A stretch of DNA of 64,000 nt from Leptolyngbya sp. Heron Island J (GCF_000482245.1 NZ_AWNH01000059.1:21637-85636), one strand, 5' to 3'. Counted from the stretch's first letter, positions 34,495-43,460 are shown. Made by a program: numbers and translations. Notes: generated by a model not told the origin, from the letters alone.

Positions 34495-34591
34495 AGTTAA
34501 CTACCAGTTGTATCAAGACCATAGGTCACAAGATTGAGCTTTAGCCCTATGGTATAGTTTACGCGCAGCATGCATCATATCCAGAGTTATC

Positions 34592-34614
34592 GTCAGGGGG
34601 TGTTATCCCCCGAC
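34592..34614 (+). other. Small hairpin in the leader of the 34678 gene
   Basis: GTC-A-GGGGG and CCCCC-GAC pair around a 6-nt loop (TGTTAT) with one bulged A. It lies ~65 bp before the ATG and might be a leader structure. No T-run follows. Confidence 0.4.
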
Positions 34615-34677
34615 TTTGGACTTGGTCAGATTAATCAAGGACAACCATTGCCAACGTATCGATCCGGGAGATTTCCG

Positions 34678-35001
34678 ATGCAGAAGGAACAGCTTTTGAC
34701 CCAGACAATGGCGTTTCTCTTATGTACAACCCCCGAAACCACACTGGGTAAGCTATTAGGGCTATGTCTGGCAGCGAAGGTGGATGCCAAAAATTCAGAG
34801 AAAAGCCCGCTACAGTTTGCTGAAGAATTGTTGCAAAATCCCGAAACAATCTCTACTTGGATTACAGATGTGGTCGATAGCGATGATCAATACAGCATCG
34901 AAGAAATGGTGGCGCTTTCAGAGATGAACCTTAAGAATCCCGAAAATTTTATGAAGGACTTGTTGGACGAAATGACAGCGCTAGACACCCAGGGGCTGTA
35001 A
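34678..35001 (+). CDS. Conserved-looking small protein of unknown function
   Basis: I do not recognise this 107-residue protein. It is probably soluble and helical: KEQLLTQTMAFLLCTTPETT, LGLCLAAKVDAKNSE, then an acidic part with ITDVVDSDDQYSIEEMVAL and a C-terminal EMTALDTQGL. There are no membrane segments and no signal peptide. I chose the ATG at 34678, with GGGAG upstream. The frame runs back to 34570 through a GC hairpin. It lies between uraD (divergent) and the amidase pair on the same strand, so a ureide link is possible but not shown. Confidence 0.55.
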   Translation: MQKEQLLTQTMAFLLCTTPETTLGKLLGLCLAAKVDAKNSEKSPLQFAEELLQNPETISTWITDVVDSDDQYSIEEMVALSEMNLKNPENFMKDLLDEMTALDTQGL

Positions 35002-35163
35002 ATAGGGTCATTTAATCCTTGATTCAGTAGGCCGTCCCAATGAGTCCTCAGCTATTGAGGCCCCTTCAATGGCAGAAAACTTACGGTTTTTCAATTAGGC
35101 AAACTGGGGTTTCCCCAATGCTCAGGGAGACTAAACTCAACATCCTCCAACTTCGAATGCAAA

Positions 35164-35367
35164 ATGTCACAGGTCAATCCACCGATTTCTTCACCTGACA
35201 TCAGCGCCTACGTGCAACATACAGCCTTGCTGTTGGGACTATCCATTCCACCGGAGCAAATGGCGAGCGTTGTTGAAAACTTTAAGCAAGTTCAAGCGAT
35301 CGCACAACCCGTACTAGAGTTTCCCCTACCCGATGATCTTGAAGCTGCACCGAGGTTTGAGCCGTGA
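35164..35367 (+). CDS. AtzG/HpxX-like small subunit (DUF4089)
   Basis: This 67-residue protein matches the DUF4089 family of small GatC-like subunits that wrap around AtzE-type amidases. Visible features are an N-terminal SPDISAYVQHTALLLGLSIP, EQMASVVENFKQVQAIAQPV, and an acidic C-terminus PLPDDLEAAPRFEP. AtzG stabilises AtzE in 1-carboxybiuret hydrolysis, and HpxX pairs with HpxY in purine degradation clusters. Its stop region overlaps the amidase start by 4 bp (GTGATG), so the two are co-translated. Confidence 0.8.
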   Translation: MSQVNPPISSPDISAYVQHTALLLGLSIPPEQMASVVENFKQVQAIAQPVLEFPLPDDLEAAPRFEP

Positions 35368-36755
35368 TGCAAGCAAGGGAAATTGCCCATCAGGTCAATC
35401 ATAGGGAAACCACAGCCCATGCAGTTGTGACAGAGACCCTAGAACAGATTGCAAAACAGGATCAACAACTTAATTGTTTTACCGATATTTTGGCAGAATC
35501 GGCCCTAGCAGCCGCCGCGACAATCGATCAAAAGCTGGCTAACGGAGCCTCGATTGGTCCATTGGCTGGGGTACCCTTTGCTGTTAAAAATCTCTTTGAT
35601 ATTGCTGGCACGGTCACCCTGGCAGGTTCGAAGATTAATCGAGACCATGCCCCAGCCCCAGCAGATGCAACTGCTGTTGCCCGGTTAAAGGCGGCTGGAG
35701 CCATTTTGGTCGGGGCACTCAATATGGATGAGTATGCCTACGGGTTTGTTACGGTCAATCATCACTACGGGATCACGCCCAACCCCCACGACCCAACTCG
35801 TATTTCAGGGGGCTCTTCCGGCGGGTCAGCAGCGGCGGTGGCAGCGGGTCTGGTGCCGCTCACCCTAGGCTCTGACACCAATGGTTCTATTCGGGTACCG
35901 GCATCACTTTGTGGGGTGTATGGATTTAAGCCCACCTATGGGCGACTCTCACGAGCCGGAGCTTACTTGTTTTCGAGTAGTTTGGATCATATTGGCCCGT
36001 TTGCCAGGTCGGTTCAAGATGTTGCGATCGCATTTAATGCCCTGCAAGGATACGATCCCCGCGATCCCATCTGCACGAATCAACCGGAGGCCAAAGTCGA
36101 TTTATCAGGGGATATCACCAATCTACGCCTCGCCATCGCCGGCGATCATTTTGCCCGAGGCATGACATCCACCGTAGCCCAGGCATTGGACATTGTTGGC
36201 AAAACCCTCAACGCTACCCACAGAGTGACGCTTCCAGAATCGGCCCGAGCCCGAGCCGCCGCATATATCATTACTGCCAGTGAAGGCAGTCAGCTCCATC
36301 TATCCCGACTGCAAACTCGCTTGCAAGACTTTGATCCCGCCACCCGCGACCGATTTGTAGCGGGCGCTTTAATCCCCAGTAACTGGTACCATCAGGCCCA
36401 GCGTTTTCGGCGCTGGTATAGCGAGCAGGTGAGCCAGGTATTTAAAACTGTGGACTTAATTTTAGCGCCCACCACTCCCTGCCCTGCACCACTGATTGAC
36501 CAGACAACCATGGACTTAGATGGCGAGTCAGTACTGGTCAGACCCCATCTTGGCTTCTATACCCAGCCGCTCTCATTTATTGGCCTGCCAGTGCTGTCGG
36601 TGCCGGTACAGCTGCCAGGAGAATTACCAGTTGGCATCCAGCTGATTGCCCGACCATATGATGAAACCACCATTTTTCAGGTAGCCGCCGCCTTAGAACA
36701 AGCGGGAGTACTCTCTGCTCGCACCAGCGAGAGAGCCGCCGCCCATAGCGCATAG
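35364..36755 (+). CDS. AtzE/HpxY-like amidase
   Basis: This 463-residue amidase-signature enzyme has a Ser-cisSer-Lys triad: Lys in GVPFAVKNLFDIAG, cis-Ser in SGGSSGGSAAAVAAG and nucleophilic Ser in GSDTNGSIRVPASLCGVYG. It belongs to the AtzE-type amidohydrolases, related to GatA but acting on small ureides such as carboxybiuret. With the DUF4089 subunit in front and uraD nearby, hydrolysis of an allantoin-derived ureide (for example oxalurate) or a biuret-like compound is plausible. GatA itself is unlikely, given the DUF4089 partner and the AtzE-like pattern. Confidence 0.85.
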   Translation: MMQAREIAHQVNHRETTAHAVVTETLEQIAKQDQQLNCFTDILAESALAAAATIDQKLANGASIGPLAGVPFAVKNLFDIAGTVTLAGSKINRDHAPAPADATAVARLKAAGAILVGALNMDEYAYGFVTVNHHYGITPNPHDPTRISGGSSGGSAAAVAAGLVPLTLGSDTNGSIRVPASLCGVYGFKPTYGRLSRAGAYLFSSSLDHIGPFARSVQDVAIAFNALQGYDPRDPICTNQPEAKVDLSGDITNLRLAIAGDHFARGMTSTVAQALDIVGKTLNATHRVTLPESARARAAAYIITASEGSQLHLSRLQTRLQDFDPATRDRFVAGALIPSNWYHQAQRFRRWYSEQVSQVFKTVDLILAPTTPCPAPLIDQTTMDLDGESVLVRPHLGFYTQPLSFIGLPVLSVPVQLPGELPVGIQLIARPYDETTIFQVAAALEQAGVLSARTSERAAAHSA

Positions 36756-37077
36756 CTGACGTGAGCTAATGGCGGAAATTGTCAGTAAATTTACAGAAAA
36801 GTGAATGGTTATGGGTTGTTAAGACCCTAGGCAATTCCCGAAAGCCTGTGTCAAGATCGAGATGTGACACTGCAGTAGTGACACACACATTAAACGTTAA
36901 TCAAAACAGTTAGGCAATTAAAGCTTGTCATATCCATAGATAGGGTTCTGCTGTAGAAGAAACGACAGGTTTTTAAATTGGACCTAATTGGGACTATGAA
37001 ACGCTTCAAGCTTGATACGGTTTGTGTTCCATGTTCTCCGACAGCTGAATTGTTTAGAGCCATTGAGGAGATTACCG
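36756..37077. other. 322-bp gap before the pentapeptide gene
   Basis: No gene seen. Around 36850-36885 the word GTGACAC occurs twice (TGTGACACTGCAGTAGTGACAC) with an upstream GTGTCA that can pair with it. This is a possible operator or small terminator for the amidase operon. A GAGGAG motif lies just before the next ATG. Confidence 0.4.
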
Positions 37078-37542
37078 ATGTTGCTACGCAGCACGCTACT
37101 TGCTTTAATTGTGCCCATTCTTGTGGTCCTCCCAGGGCAGGCCGCATCTGAAGAGGATCTCCAACGGTTAGAACTCACGGGCATCTGTGCTTTTTGCGAT
37201 CTCTCAGGAGCCGATTTACAGTCGTCCCACCTGATTGGGGCCGATTTGCGAGGCGCTAATTTACAAGGGGCTAACCTGGCGGGCAGCAACCTTGAAGGAG
37301 CCGATCTGACTCATGCCAATTTGACGGGGGCCAATTTAAGCAATGCATTTTTGACCAATGCAGTCTTTGAATCGGCGGTCCTAGATAACGCAGACTTATC
37401 CGGTTCAGCCCTCTACTTTACGGATGTTACCAACGCTTCGCTAGACAACATCAATATTGCTGAGGCTCAGGTGGTGGGGACCCCCATCAGCATTGGTGGC
37501 CCCTACGAAGATTACGAAGATTACGAAGAGACAACGCCCTAA
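37078..37542 (+). CDS. Secreted pentapeptide-repeat protein
   Basis: This 154-residue protein has a signal peptide (MLLRSTLLALIVPILVVLPG, cleavage after GQA). A short CAFC-containing linker and about 13 A(D/N)LxX pentapeptide repeats follow (residues about 40-125, for example GADLRGANLQGANLAG). These predict a right-handed quadrilateral beta helix in the periplasm or thylakoid lumen. The C-terminus ends in a repetitive acidic YEDYEDYEE. I chose ATG 37078 because GAGGAG precedes it. The longer frame from 37012 lacks a signal-like start. It converges on fur with a 4-bp overlap. Function unknown. Confidence 0.8.
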   Translation: MLLRSTLLALIVPILVVLPGQAASEEDLQRLELTGICAFCDLSGADLQSSHLIGADLRGANLQGANLAGSNLEGADLTHANLTGANLSNAFLTNAVFESAVLDNADLSGSALYFTDVTNASLDNINIAEAQVVGTPISIGGPYEDYEDYEETTP

Positions 37543-37994
37543 ACCGGCATAATCGAACGCTGACAGGATGGGCATACCGCATGGATTAACAGCTGACAGT
37601 CCAGCAGATGATAGCCTGACTTATCCGCCATCTTAGCCCCAGCTTTCAGCACTGAGTCGTTTTTAAACTCAATAGTTTTATTGCACCGCACACAGATCAA
37701 ATGGTGATGGTGATGGGGTGATGGCTGGTTAATCTCGTAGCGTTTTTGCCCTTCAGCTAGCTCCAGCTCGCGCAAAATTCCCATGCGAGACATGAGCTTC
37801 AGATTGCGATAAATCGTTGAGAGACTAATCGGCTCTCCTTCTTCTTTGAGTAGCTCGCACAGCTCTTCAGCGCTGAGATGCTGACCTTTCTCGATATTCT
37901 GAAACGTATTTAATATAATTTCCCGCTGGGGAGTCATGCGCCATCCGCGTTCATGGAGTTCGGCCTTCATTGCTGCGGGAGTGTATGAGACCAT
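37539..37994 (-). CDS. fur: Ferric uptake regulator Fur (FurA type)
   Basis: This 151-residue regulator represses iron-uptake genes with Fe2+ (or haem) as co-effector. It has the FurA winged-helix domain (ELHERGWRMTPQREIILNTF, ISLSTIYRNLKLMSRMG) and the His-rich metal segment PSPHHHHHLICVRCNKTIEF. A second CPSC motif gives two CxxC pairs, as in cyanobacterial FurA. I chose ATG 37994, where homology begins and AGAGGAA precedes it. A frame reaching 38168 adds unrelated residues. A Fur-box-like sequence and an 8-bp inverted repeat lie just upstream. It is divergent from the iron-binding protein gene. Confidence 0.93.
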   Translation of the reverse strand: MVSYTPAAMKAELHERGWRMTPQREIILNTFQNIEKGQHLSAEELCELLKEEGEPISLSTIYRNLKLMSRMGILRELELAEGQKRYEINQPSPHHHHHLICVRCNKTIEFKNDSVLKAGAKMADKSGYHLLDCQLLIHAVCPSCQRSIMPV

Positions 37995-38030
37995 GGCCGT
38001 TCCTCTGTTGAGTGTCATTAGCAAAAGCCT

Positions 38031-38042
38031 AATGAGAATCAT
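38031..38042. promoter_or_regulatory. Fur-box-like sequence upstream of fur
   Basis: AATGAGAATCAT resembles part of the Fur consensus (GATAATGATAATCATTATC) and lies ~37 bp before the fur ATG, where autoregulation would be expected. The match is partial. Confidence 0.4.
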
Positions 38043-38060
38043 AGCGAACTCTTCAGCTAT

Positions 38061-38085
38061 TTGCAATAGTTTTAGATTATTGCAA
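38061..38085. promoter_or_regulatory. 8-bp inverted repeat in the fur upstream region
   Basis: TTGCAATA (38061-38068) and TATTGCAA (38078-38085) are exact complements with a 9-bp spacer, about 70 bp before fur. It is a candidate operator. The cognate regulator is unknown. Confidence 0.4.
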
Positions 38086-38310
38086 ATGATATCTAAAAGT
38101 TCGTGAGAGAATAATGCCTGATCCAGGGTCTTAAATTTACAATCCTCGTTATATATAGGTTTGGACATAACGGTCTGAGGAGATCAAAAAAGCTCTGATC
38201 TCGGTTTATGTATTTTGCTATCGGCGGAAGATCTTGACGGACTGGAATTTTAAGCGGCCCAGTTTTCCCGTAGAATATCACTTGAGAAAGTTTCCCATTA
38301 ACTGGCGGCC

Positions 38311-39372
38311 ATGTCATTTAAACCTGTTGTCTTGTGGACTGCACTGATGTCACTTGCGATCGCAAGCTGTAATAACCAGTCCCAGGAAACTGCCGCACCC
38401 GCAGATACTGCCACCCCAGAGGCTGCTGTCAACGTTTATTCCGCCCGTCATTATGCTGTTGACGACGACTTATTTGCCAGCTTTACCGAGCAAACCGGCA
38501 TTCAGGTCAATGTCATAGAGGGTAAATCAGACGAACTTATCGAGCGGATTAAAGCCGAAGGCGACGCCAGCCCAGCCGATGTTTTTATCACCGTAGACGC
38601 GGGTCGGCTATGGCGAGCCGAAGAAGCCGGAATTTTGCAGGCGGTTTCGTCACCTGTGCTGGATGAAAAAGTGCCTGCCAGCCTGCGCCATCCTGACGGT
38701 CTCTGGTACGGCCTCACCAAGCGGGCGCGGGTGCTGGTCTATAACACCGATACGGTGGCTCCCGCTGAGCTATCCACCTACGAGGCCCTGGCGGAACCAG
38801 CCTGGAACGGACGGATCTGTGTGCGCAGCTCTGGCAATATCTACAATCAGTCGCTGCTGGGGTCTTTTATTGAAACCGTTGGCGTAGAAGCGACTGAGAC
38901 CTGGGCTACGGGGTTGGTGAATAATTTTGCCCGCGATCCCGACGGCGGCGACGTGAATCAGATTCAAGCAGTGGCCGCCGGTCAGTGTGATGTGGCCATC
39001 GTTAATCATTATTATTGGGCGCGGCTGGCAAAATCTGATGACCCAGAAAATCAAGAGATAATCGCCCAAACAGCTGTATTTTTCCCGAATCAGGCCGATC
39101 GTGGCACCCATGTGAATATTAGCGGGGTGGGTGTGGTCACCGGGGCTGAAAATAGGGAAAGTGCGATCGCATTTCTAGAATTTCTAGTCAGCCCTGAAGC
39201 CCAGCAAGTTTTTGCCAATAGCAATAACGAATATCCGGTTATAGAGGACATTGACATCGATCCGGTCGTGGCAGAACTAGGAGAATTCAAATTCGATGAG
39301 GTGAACGTCTCAGCCTATGGGCGTAATAACCCTGAGGTGGTTAAACTCGTCGACCGCGTGGGTTGGAAATAA
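38311..39372 (+). CDS. Fe3+ ABC transporter substrate-binding lipoprotein, FutA/IdiA type
   Basis: This 353-residue periplasmic ferric-iron-binding protein begins with a lipoprotein signal (hydrophobic stretch then LAIASC). The mature domain reads VNVYSARHYAVDDDLFASF and VIEGKSDELIERIKAEG, then ADVFITVDAGRLWRAEEAG. The iron-ligand tyrosine pair is in AIVNHYYWARL. It is homologous to FutA1/FutA2 and IdiA. No permease (FutB) or ATPase (FutC) gene adjoins, so these must be elsewhere. It is divergent from fur and followed by a PKHD hydroxylase, making an iron-related group. Confidence 0.92.
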   Translation: MSFKPVVLWTALMSLAIASCNNQSQETAAPADTATPEAAVNVYSARHYAVDDDLFASFTEQTGIQVNVIEGKSDELIERIKAEGDASPADVFITVDAGRLWRAEEAGILQAVSSPVLDEKVPASLRHPDGLWYGLTKRARVLVYNTDTVAPAELSTYEALAEPAWNGRICVRSSGNIYNQSLLGSFIETVGVEATETWATGLVNNFARDPDGGDVNQIQAVAAGQCDVAIVNHYYWARLAKSDDPENQEIIAQTAVFFPNQADRGTHVNISGVGVVTGAENRESAIAFLEFLVSPEAQQVFANSNNEYPVIEDIDIDPVVAELGEFKFDEVNVSAYGRNNPEVVKLVDRVGWK

Positions 39373-39471
39373 TCAAGCCCTAGCTGTGTTCCGCCAGCGG
39401 CCAGGACTGGTGACAGGTTTTCGCACGGGCAGAACGTCTAAGGAGTTCAGCAAGTTTGCTGGAATGTATCA

Positions 39472-40125
39472 ATGCTATTTCAAATTCCCAACATCCTCTC
39501 TGCAGATGAGCTGCAGCAGATCCGTGAGGCCCTGGCCAAAGCTGAGTTTGTCGATGGGAAGGCCACCGCTGGTTGGTATGCCAAACAGGTAAAACACAAT
39601 CAGCAGCTCAAGCGTGGGGCTGGCCAAGAGCTAGAGACAACGGTTAAAAATGCCCTCAGCCGTCACCCGTTATTCCAAACAGCTGTGCGCCCCAAACAGA
39701 TACACAGCTTACGATTTAGTCGCTACAGCGCCGGCATGTCCTACGGCACCCACGCCGATAATGCCATGATGGGCAACTGGCGAGCCGATGTATCCTTCAC
39801 CCTTTTTCTCAACGAACCCAGCACCTATGAGGGCGGTGAACTGGTGCTCGAAGGGCCCGACGATGAACAAAGCTATAGGCTAGCCGCAGGCAGCGTCCTG
39901 GTGTACCCATCATCAACTCTGCATCGCGTGAATGAAGTGACCGCTGGTGAGCGCTTAGTGACCATCGGCTGGGTACAAAGCCTGGTCCGCGATCCAGCCC
40001 AGCGTGAACTTCTGTTCGATATTGATACAGTACGACGCTCCTTGTTCGCCCAACAGGGCAAGACCGTCGAGTTTGATTTGCTCTCCAAAAGCGTTTCTAA
40101 CTTACTGAGACAGTGGGCAGAATAA
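39472..40125 (+). CDS. PKHD-type Fe(II)/2-oxoglutarate hydroxylase (PiuC/YbiX-like)
   Basis: This 217-residue oxygenase has the full-length PKHD family pattern: an N-terminal LFQIPNILSADELQQIREAL and QLKRG, then iron ligands H and D in SYGTHADNAMMG, the second H in SSTLHRVNEV and the 2-oxoglutarate Arg near GERLVTIGWVQS. The C-terminal helical domain holds SLVRDPAQRELLFDID. In other bacteria this gene (piuC, ybiX) sits beside iron or siderophore receptors. Here it follows the FutA-type gene by 99 bp, the same association. Its substrate is unknown. Confidence 0.9.
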   Translation: MLFQIPNILSADELQQIREALAKAEFVDGKATAGWYAKQVKHNQQLKRGAGQELETTVKNALSRHPLFQTAVRPKQIHSLRFSRYSAGMSYGTHADNAMMGNWRADVSFTLFLNEPSTYEGGELVLEGPDDEQSYRLAAGSVLVYPSSTLHRVNEVTAGERLVTIGWVQSLVRDPAQRELLFDIDTVRRSLFAQQGKTVEFDLLSKSVSNLLRQWAE

Positions 40126-40131
40126 ACGCTG

Positions 40132-40956
40132 CTAGGCTTGATTAGCAATCATCTTTCTAACCAAGCTTCTCAAGTCAGAATAGCGAGCTAACCATCCTTC
40201 AGGTAGCCAGCTGTAATACTTAAACCAGTTTTCATTAGTTTGGTTACCCTGTTTTCTAGTCACCTGGGTAATCTCGCTCCCGTCTGTGGGCAGCTCAATA
40301 TCAGAAAAGGCCAAAATCCTGTGAATAGTTGGAGCCAGCTCTCGCACCAGTTCTTCATATACCACTTCAAAAAACGCCAGGTCGTGATCGTTGAAAAACG
40401 ATATCCAATTGGCATTTCGCCTCAGCAGTCCTTGTTTATATCGATAGATATTAAGGGGTTTAAAAAAGAGTTTTTGCTCCTGATAGGGCAGCTGTCCACC
40501 AAAGTCTTTTGAAACCGCATAAACCCCAGTCTGATGGCCAATTTCCATGGAAATGGCCTGTTTAACCAAGTTGTTTCGTCTAATAAAAACAAAACAGGGA
40601 TTGGGAAACAGCAGGGTCAAAATGTCTAGATCCGATTTTCCCTGCAATGCAGAATCAGTGCGAGCGATTTGCAACAAAGACTTCATATGATCCCAATGGA
40701 GTTTGACACTAAAAACACCGTTGGGAGTCGTTCCTAATTGATATACCTGAGGAAGATAGCGATACAGTTGATCAGCTGATGAATCAACTGCGTTTTGAGC
40801 TAACTGCTTAGGCAGAAAATACTCTTTGGGGTCGCCAGCACAGTTGAGACCACTCAAGGTTGAACACAGCAATGTACTACCCGAACGACCAGTAGAGCAA
40901 ACGATAATACTCCTGGTTGGTAGTAAATTAGCCGGAATCGCGTTGGAGAATGACAT
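40132..40956 (-). CDS. Stf0-family sulfotransferase
   Basis: This protein of about 274 residues resembles Stf0 sulfotransferases (mycobacterial trehalose 2-sulfotransferase): PAPS-binding SIIVCSTGRSGSTLLCSTL and the following GDPKEYFLP. CFVFIRRNNLVKQAISMEIG carries the 3'-phosphate loop, and FEVVYEELV lies later. It probably sulfates a sugar. I chose the ATG at 40956. The frame extends to 41040 through the ndhJ terminator, so the longer form is unlikely. It converges with the hydroxylase gene, 6 bp apart. Confidence 0.8.
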   Translation of the reverse strand: MSFSNAIPANLLPTRSIIVCSTGRSGSTLLCSTLSGLNCAGDPKEYFLPKQLAQNAVDSSADQLYRYLPQVYQLGTTPNGVFSVKLHWDHMKSLLQIARTDSALQGKSDLDILTLLFPNPCFVFIRRNNLVKQAISMEIGHQTGVYAVSKDFGGQLPYQEQKLFFKPLNIYRYKQGLLRRNANWISFFNDHDLAFFEVVYEELVRELAPTIHRILAFSDIELPTDGSEITQVTRKQGNQTNENWFKYYSWLPEGWLARYSDLRSLVRKMIANQA

Positions 40957-40996
40957 ATCGGTAGTTTTACGCCCAGATACTAACCCATAGTAATGG

Positions 40997-41050
40997 AAAA
41001 CCCACACTGGCAGATGGTCGCTGACCAAATCCGCTGCCAATGTGGGCTTT
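40997..41050 (-). terminator. Terminator of the ndhC-ndhK-ndhJ operon
   Basis: On the minus strand AAAGCCCACATTGGCAG and CTGCCAGTGTGGGTTTT form a 17-bp stem with two mismatches around a 20-nt loop, ending in TTTT. It lies ~95 bp after the ndhJ stop and just before the Stf0 gene. Confidence 0.7.
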
Positions 41051-41145
41051 CAAAGTTTGATACCGACCCTCAGTTGCAAGGTCTAAGCATGGCTGTTAGC
41101 AATAACCAGCAACAGTTTACAGGTGCAAAGCTTAGCCACGCCTCG

Positions 41146-41673
41146 TTAGTAGGCATCCTGCAATTCGTAGAAGTCTGGAGAGATATAGTCCTTACGCAGA
41201 GGCCAGCCAACCCAGTCCTCAGGCATCAGTAATCGCTTCAGGTTGGGATGACCTTCGTAGATAATCCCATACATGTCATAGCTTTCACGCTCTTGCCAAT
41301 CAGCAGTCTTCCAAATCCAATAGACCGAAGGAACCTTAGGATTCTCCCGAGGCAGATAAACTTTAATGCGAACTTCTTCAGGCTGATCAGCATTATCACT
41401 GACCTTGAGCAGATGATAAAAACTGACTAACGGCTGGCCAGGACCGGCATCATAGGCTCCCTGGCACTGCAGGTAATTAAAACCATAGGCATAGAGTGCG
41501 GTGCAAAAGGGAATTAAAAACTGCGGCTCCACTTTAAGCAGCTCGATACCCAGATGGTCGCGCTCCATAATTTCATGGGCAAACCCTTGCTCGGTTAGCC
41601 AGCTCGATACAGAACCAGGCTCGACTAGAGCACCTGCTTCTTCGGCTGCAGGCTTAGTTTCTTCATCAGCCAT
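41146..41673 (-). CDS. ndhJ: NAD(P)H-quinone oxidoreductase subunit J
   Basis: NdhJ is a hydrophilic subunit of the thylakoid NDH-1 complex used in cyclic electron flow, respiration and CO2 uptake. It is homologous to 30-kDa NuoC. The 175-residue protein has the typical [23 protein letters not shown]-like [20 protein letters not shown] and [22 protein letters not shown]. It overlaps ndhK by 8 bp, the standard C-K-J order. Confidence 0.96.
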   Translation of the reverse strand: MADEETKPAAEEAGALVEPGSVSSWLTEQGFAHEIMERDHLGIELLKVEPQFLIPFCTALYAYGFNYLQCQGAYDAGPGQPLVSFYHLLKVSDNADQPEEVRIKVYLPRENPKVPSVYWIWKTADWQERESYDMYGIIYEGHPNLKRLLMPEDWVGWPLRKDYISPDFYELQDAY

Positions 41674-42409
41674 CAGCTTGGCCCTCCTGAGTAACGCTTT
41701 CGGACTCGGGCAGATTCATGGGCATACCCATGGCCTGCATCAGCTCTTTAGGAGGAGCTTCGCGAGTACCGGAACGAATATATTTACCGGTAAGAATTGG
41801 ATCGACCACTTCCATCTTGTGGCCACGAGTGTAGTAGCGGTGGGTCTGCTCTAGAACACCACGCTCACGCATGGATTCATTAGCGACCTTTTTACGAAGT
41901 TTAACCACAGCATCAAAGATGGCTTCTGGTCGCGGGGGGCAACCTGGAATGTAAACGTCAACTGGAATGAGTTTATCGACACCGCGAACAGCCGATGGTG
42001 AATCAACGCTAAACATACCGCCAGTGATGGTGCAGGCTCCCATGGCAATCACATATTTTGGTTCAGGCATTTGTTCATAAAGCCGTACCAGCGCTGGAGC
42101 CATTTTCATAGTGACTGTACCAGCCGTGATGATTAGATCGGCCTGACGCGGACTGGAACGAGGAGCTAGGCCAAATCGGTCAAAGTCAAACCTGGACCCC
42201 AGCAAAGCCGCAAACTCAATAAAGCAGCAGGCCGTGCCATACAGCAGTGGGAACAGACTGGACAGCCGCGTCCAGTTGTAGATGTCATCAACCGTAGTAA
42301 GAATTACGTTTTCCGATAAATCCTGGGTGACCGTAGGCGGGGCAGCCGGATTCATCACCCGCTCGTTGTCACCAATCAAGGAACCACCTGAGGGCGTCTT
42401 TATGACCAT
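41666..42409 (-). CDS. ndhK: NAD(P)H-quinone oxidoreductase subunit K
   Basis: NdhK carries the N2 4Fe-4S cluster that reduces plastoquinone. The 247-residue protein shows all four ligands: adjacent cysteines in [15 protein letters not shown], one in [14 protein letters not shown] and one in [16 protein letters not shown]. Length agrees with cyanobacterial NdhK. The start overlaps ndhC by 10 bp and the end overlaps ndhJ by 8 bp, so the three are co-translated. Confidence 0.97.
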   Translation of the reverse strand: MVIKTPSGGSLIGDNERVMNPAAPPTVTQDLSENVILTTVDDIYNWTRLSSLFPLLYGTACCFIEFAALLGSRFDFDRFGLAPRSSPRQADLIITAGTVTMKMAPALVRLYEQMPEPKYVIAMGACTITGGMFSVDSPSAVRGVDKLIPVDVYIPGCPPRPEAIFDAVVKLRKKVANESMRERGVLEQTHRYYTRGHKMEVVDPILTGKYIRSGTREAPPKELMQAMGMPMNLPESESVTQEGQADG

Positions 42410-42762
42410 TCCAATGCTCCTTTACGCCATGCGTAAACCAGACCGATAAGTAAAATTGCAATAAAAATCAGAGCTTCTACAAAGGCTAGTACACCTAACT
42501 TATGGAAAGCGACTGCCCAGGGGTATAAGAAAACCGTTTCGACGTCAAAAATGACGAATACCAGGGCAAACATGTAGTAGCGAATGTTGAACTGAATCCA
42601 GGCACCGCCAATGGGCTCCATGCCAGACTCGTAAGTTGTACGTCGAGCTGCACCTGTACCCTTGGCCCCCAGCAGCTTAGCTGCCCCTAATGCCAGCACG
42701 GGCACCAGACTGCAAATAATCAAAAAGAGTAGAAAGTATTCGTATCCAGTTAGTACAAACAC
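42400..42762 (-). CDS. ndhC: NAD(P)H-quinone oxidoreductase subunit 3
   Basis: NdhC is the small membrane subunit (NuoA homologue) of NDH-1. The 120-residue protein has three hydrophobic helices and the conserved loop [20 protein letters not shown] after the first helix. The C-terminal helix ends [15 protein letters not shown], a family signature. It is the first gene of ndhC-ndhK-ndhJ. The 226-bp region to rubA is divergent and contains both promoters. Confidence 0.97.
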   Translation of the reverse strand: MFVLTGYEYFLLFLIICSLVPVLALGAAKLLGAKGTGAARRTTYESGMEPIGGAWIQFNIRYYMFALVFVIFDVETVFLYPWAVAFHKLGVLAFVEALIFIAILLIGLVYAWRKGALEWS

Positions 42763-42988
42763 GCGCGTCTTTGTAATTTCTTCCGAGTGGGCTGTATGCC
42801 CCCAATAAGCTTACTTCTATTCTAGTCAGCTGTGTAGGCTAATCCGATTGGGATAGCAAAATCCGACATTAAAAATCCTGAGCTTTGTCCATAGATATCG
42901 TTGTGAAGATCGTCACGACGATGACCGATGTCAGGAGACGCAACGCATTGTGTAATAATTGTTTACATCAACGCTATCGGAACCTCCC

Positions 42989-43375
42989 ATGAGTACTGAG
43001 CCTGATGCTAAGCCATTGGCAGATGCGCCTGAGACTGAAGAGCCGTCTGCACCGCCCACGCCCTATGAGATGGATCGCTATGAGTGCCGTCCATGTGGCT
43101 ATGTATATGAGCCAGTGAGGGGGGATGGTAAAGCTGATATTCCGCCTGGTGTGCCCTTTGAAGAGCTACCTATCACCTGGCGCTGTCCGGTGTGTGGGTC
43201 GCGTGCCAAGCTATTTACCAGTATTGGTCCAGCTGGTAAACCGTCTGGATTTAGTGAAAATCTAGGGTATGGCCTTGGGGTTAACACCCTGACCCCTGGA
43301 CAAAAGAATTTGCTCATTTTTGGAGCCCTGGGCGTGGCCTTCTTATTCTTTATGAGTTTGTACGGTCTTAGATAG
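42989..43375 (+). CDS. rubA: Membrane-anchored rubredoxin RubA
   Basis: RubA is a thylakoid rubredoxin needed for photosystem assembly. The 128-residue protein has an acidic, Pro-rich N-terminus and a rubredoxin domain with both iron-binding pairs (YECRPCGYVYEP and WRCPVCGSRAKLF). A flexible linker and a C-terminal membrane helix (NLLIFGALGVAFLFFMSLYG) complete it. It is followed by ycf48 and psbEFLJ, the usual cyanobacterial order. I use the ATG at 42989. The frame extends upstream to 42959 without an ATG. Confidence 0.93.
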   Translation: MSTEPDAKPLADAPETEEPSAPPTPYEMDRYECRPCGYVYEPVRGDGKADIPPGVPFEELPITWRCPVCGSRAKLFTSIGPAGKPSGFSENLGYGLGVNTLTPGQKNLLIFGALGVAFLFFMSLYGLR

Positions 43376-43460
43376 GTCTTAGTTGATCTGGTGGGTGTTG
43401 CTCAGCCAGGTTGCTCAGTCTAGCGGTCTAGATTTGTTTATTTGTCTTGATTTAGTAGAG

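Noticed and set aside
35364..36755. GatA (Glu-tRNA amidotransferase subunit A)
   Set aside because: The preceding subunit is DUF4089 rather than GatC, and the sequence and the uraD neighbourhood fit AtzE-type amidases better.
37995..38168. Extended N-terminus for Fur
   Set aside because: FurA proteins start at the position of 37994. The extension has no similarity and would span the Fur-box-like promoter region.
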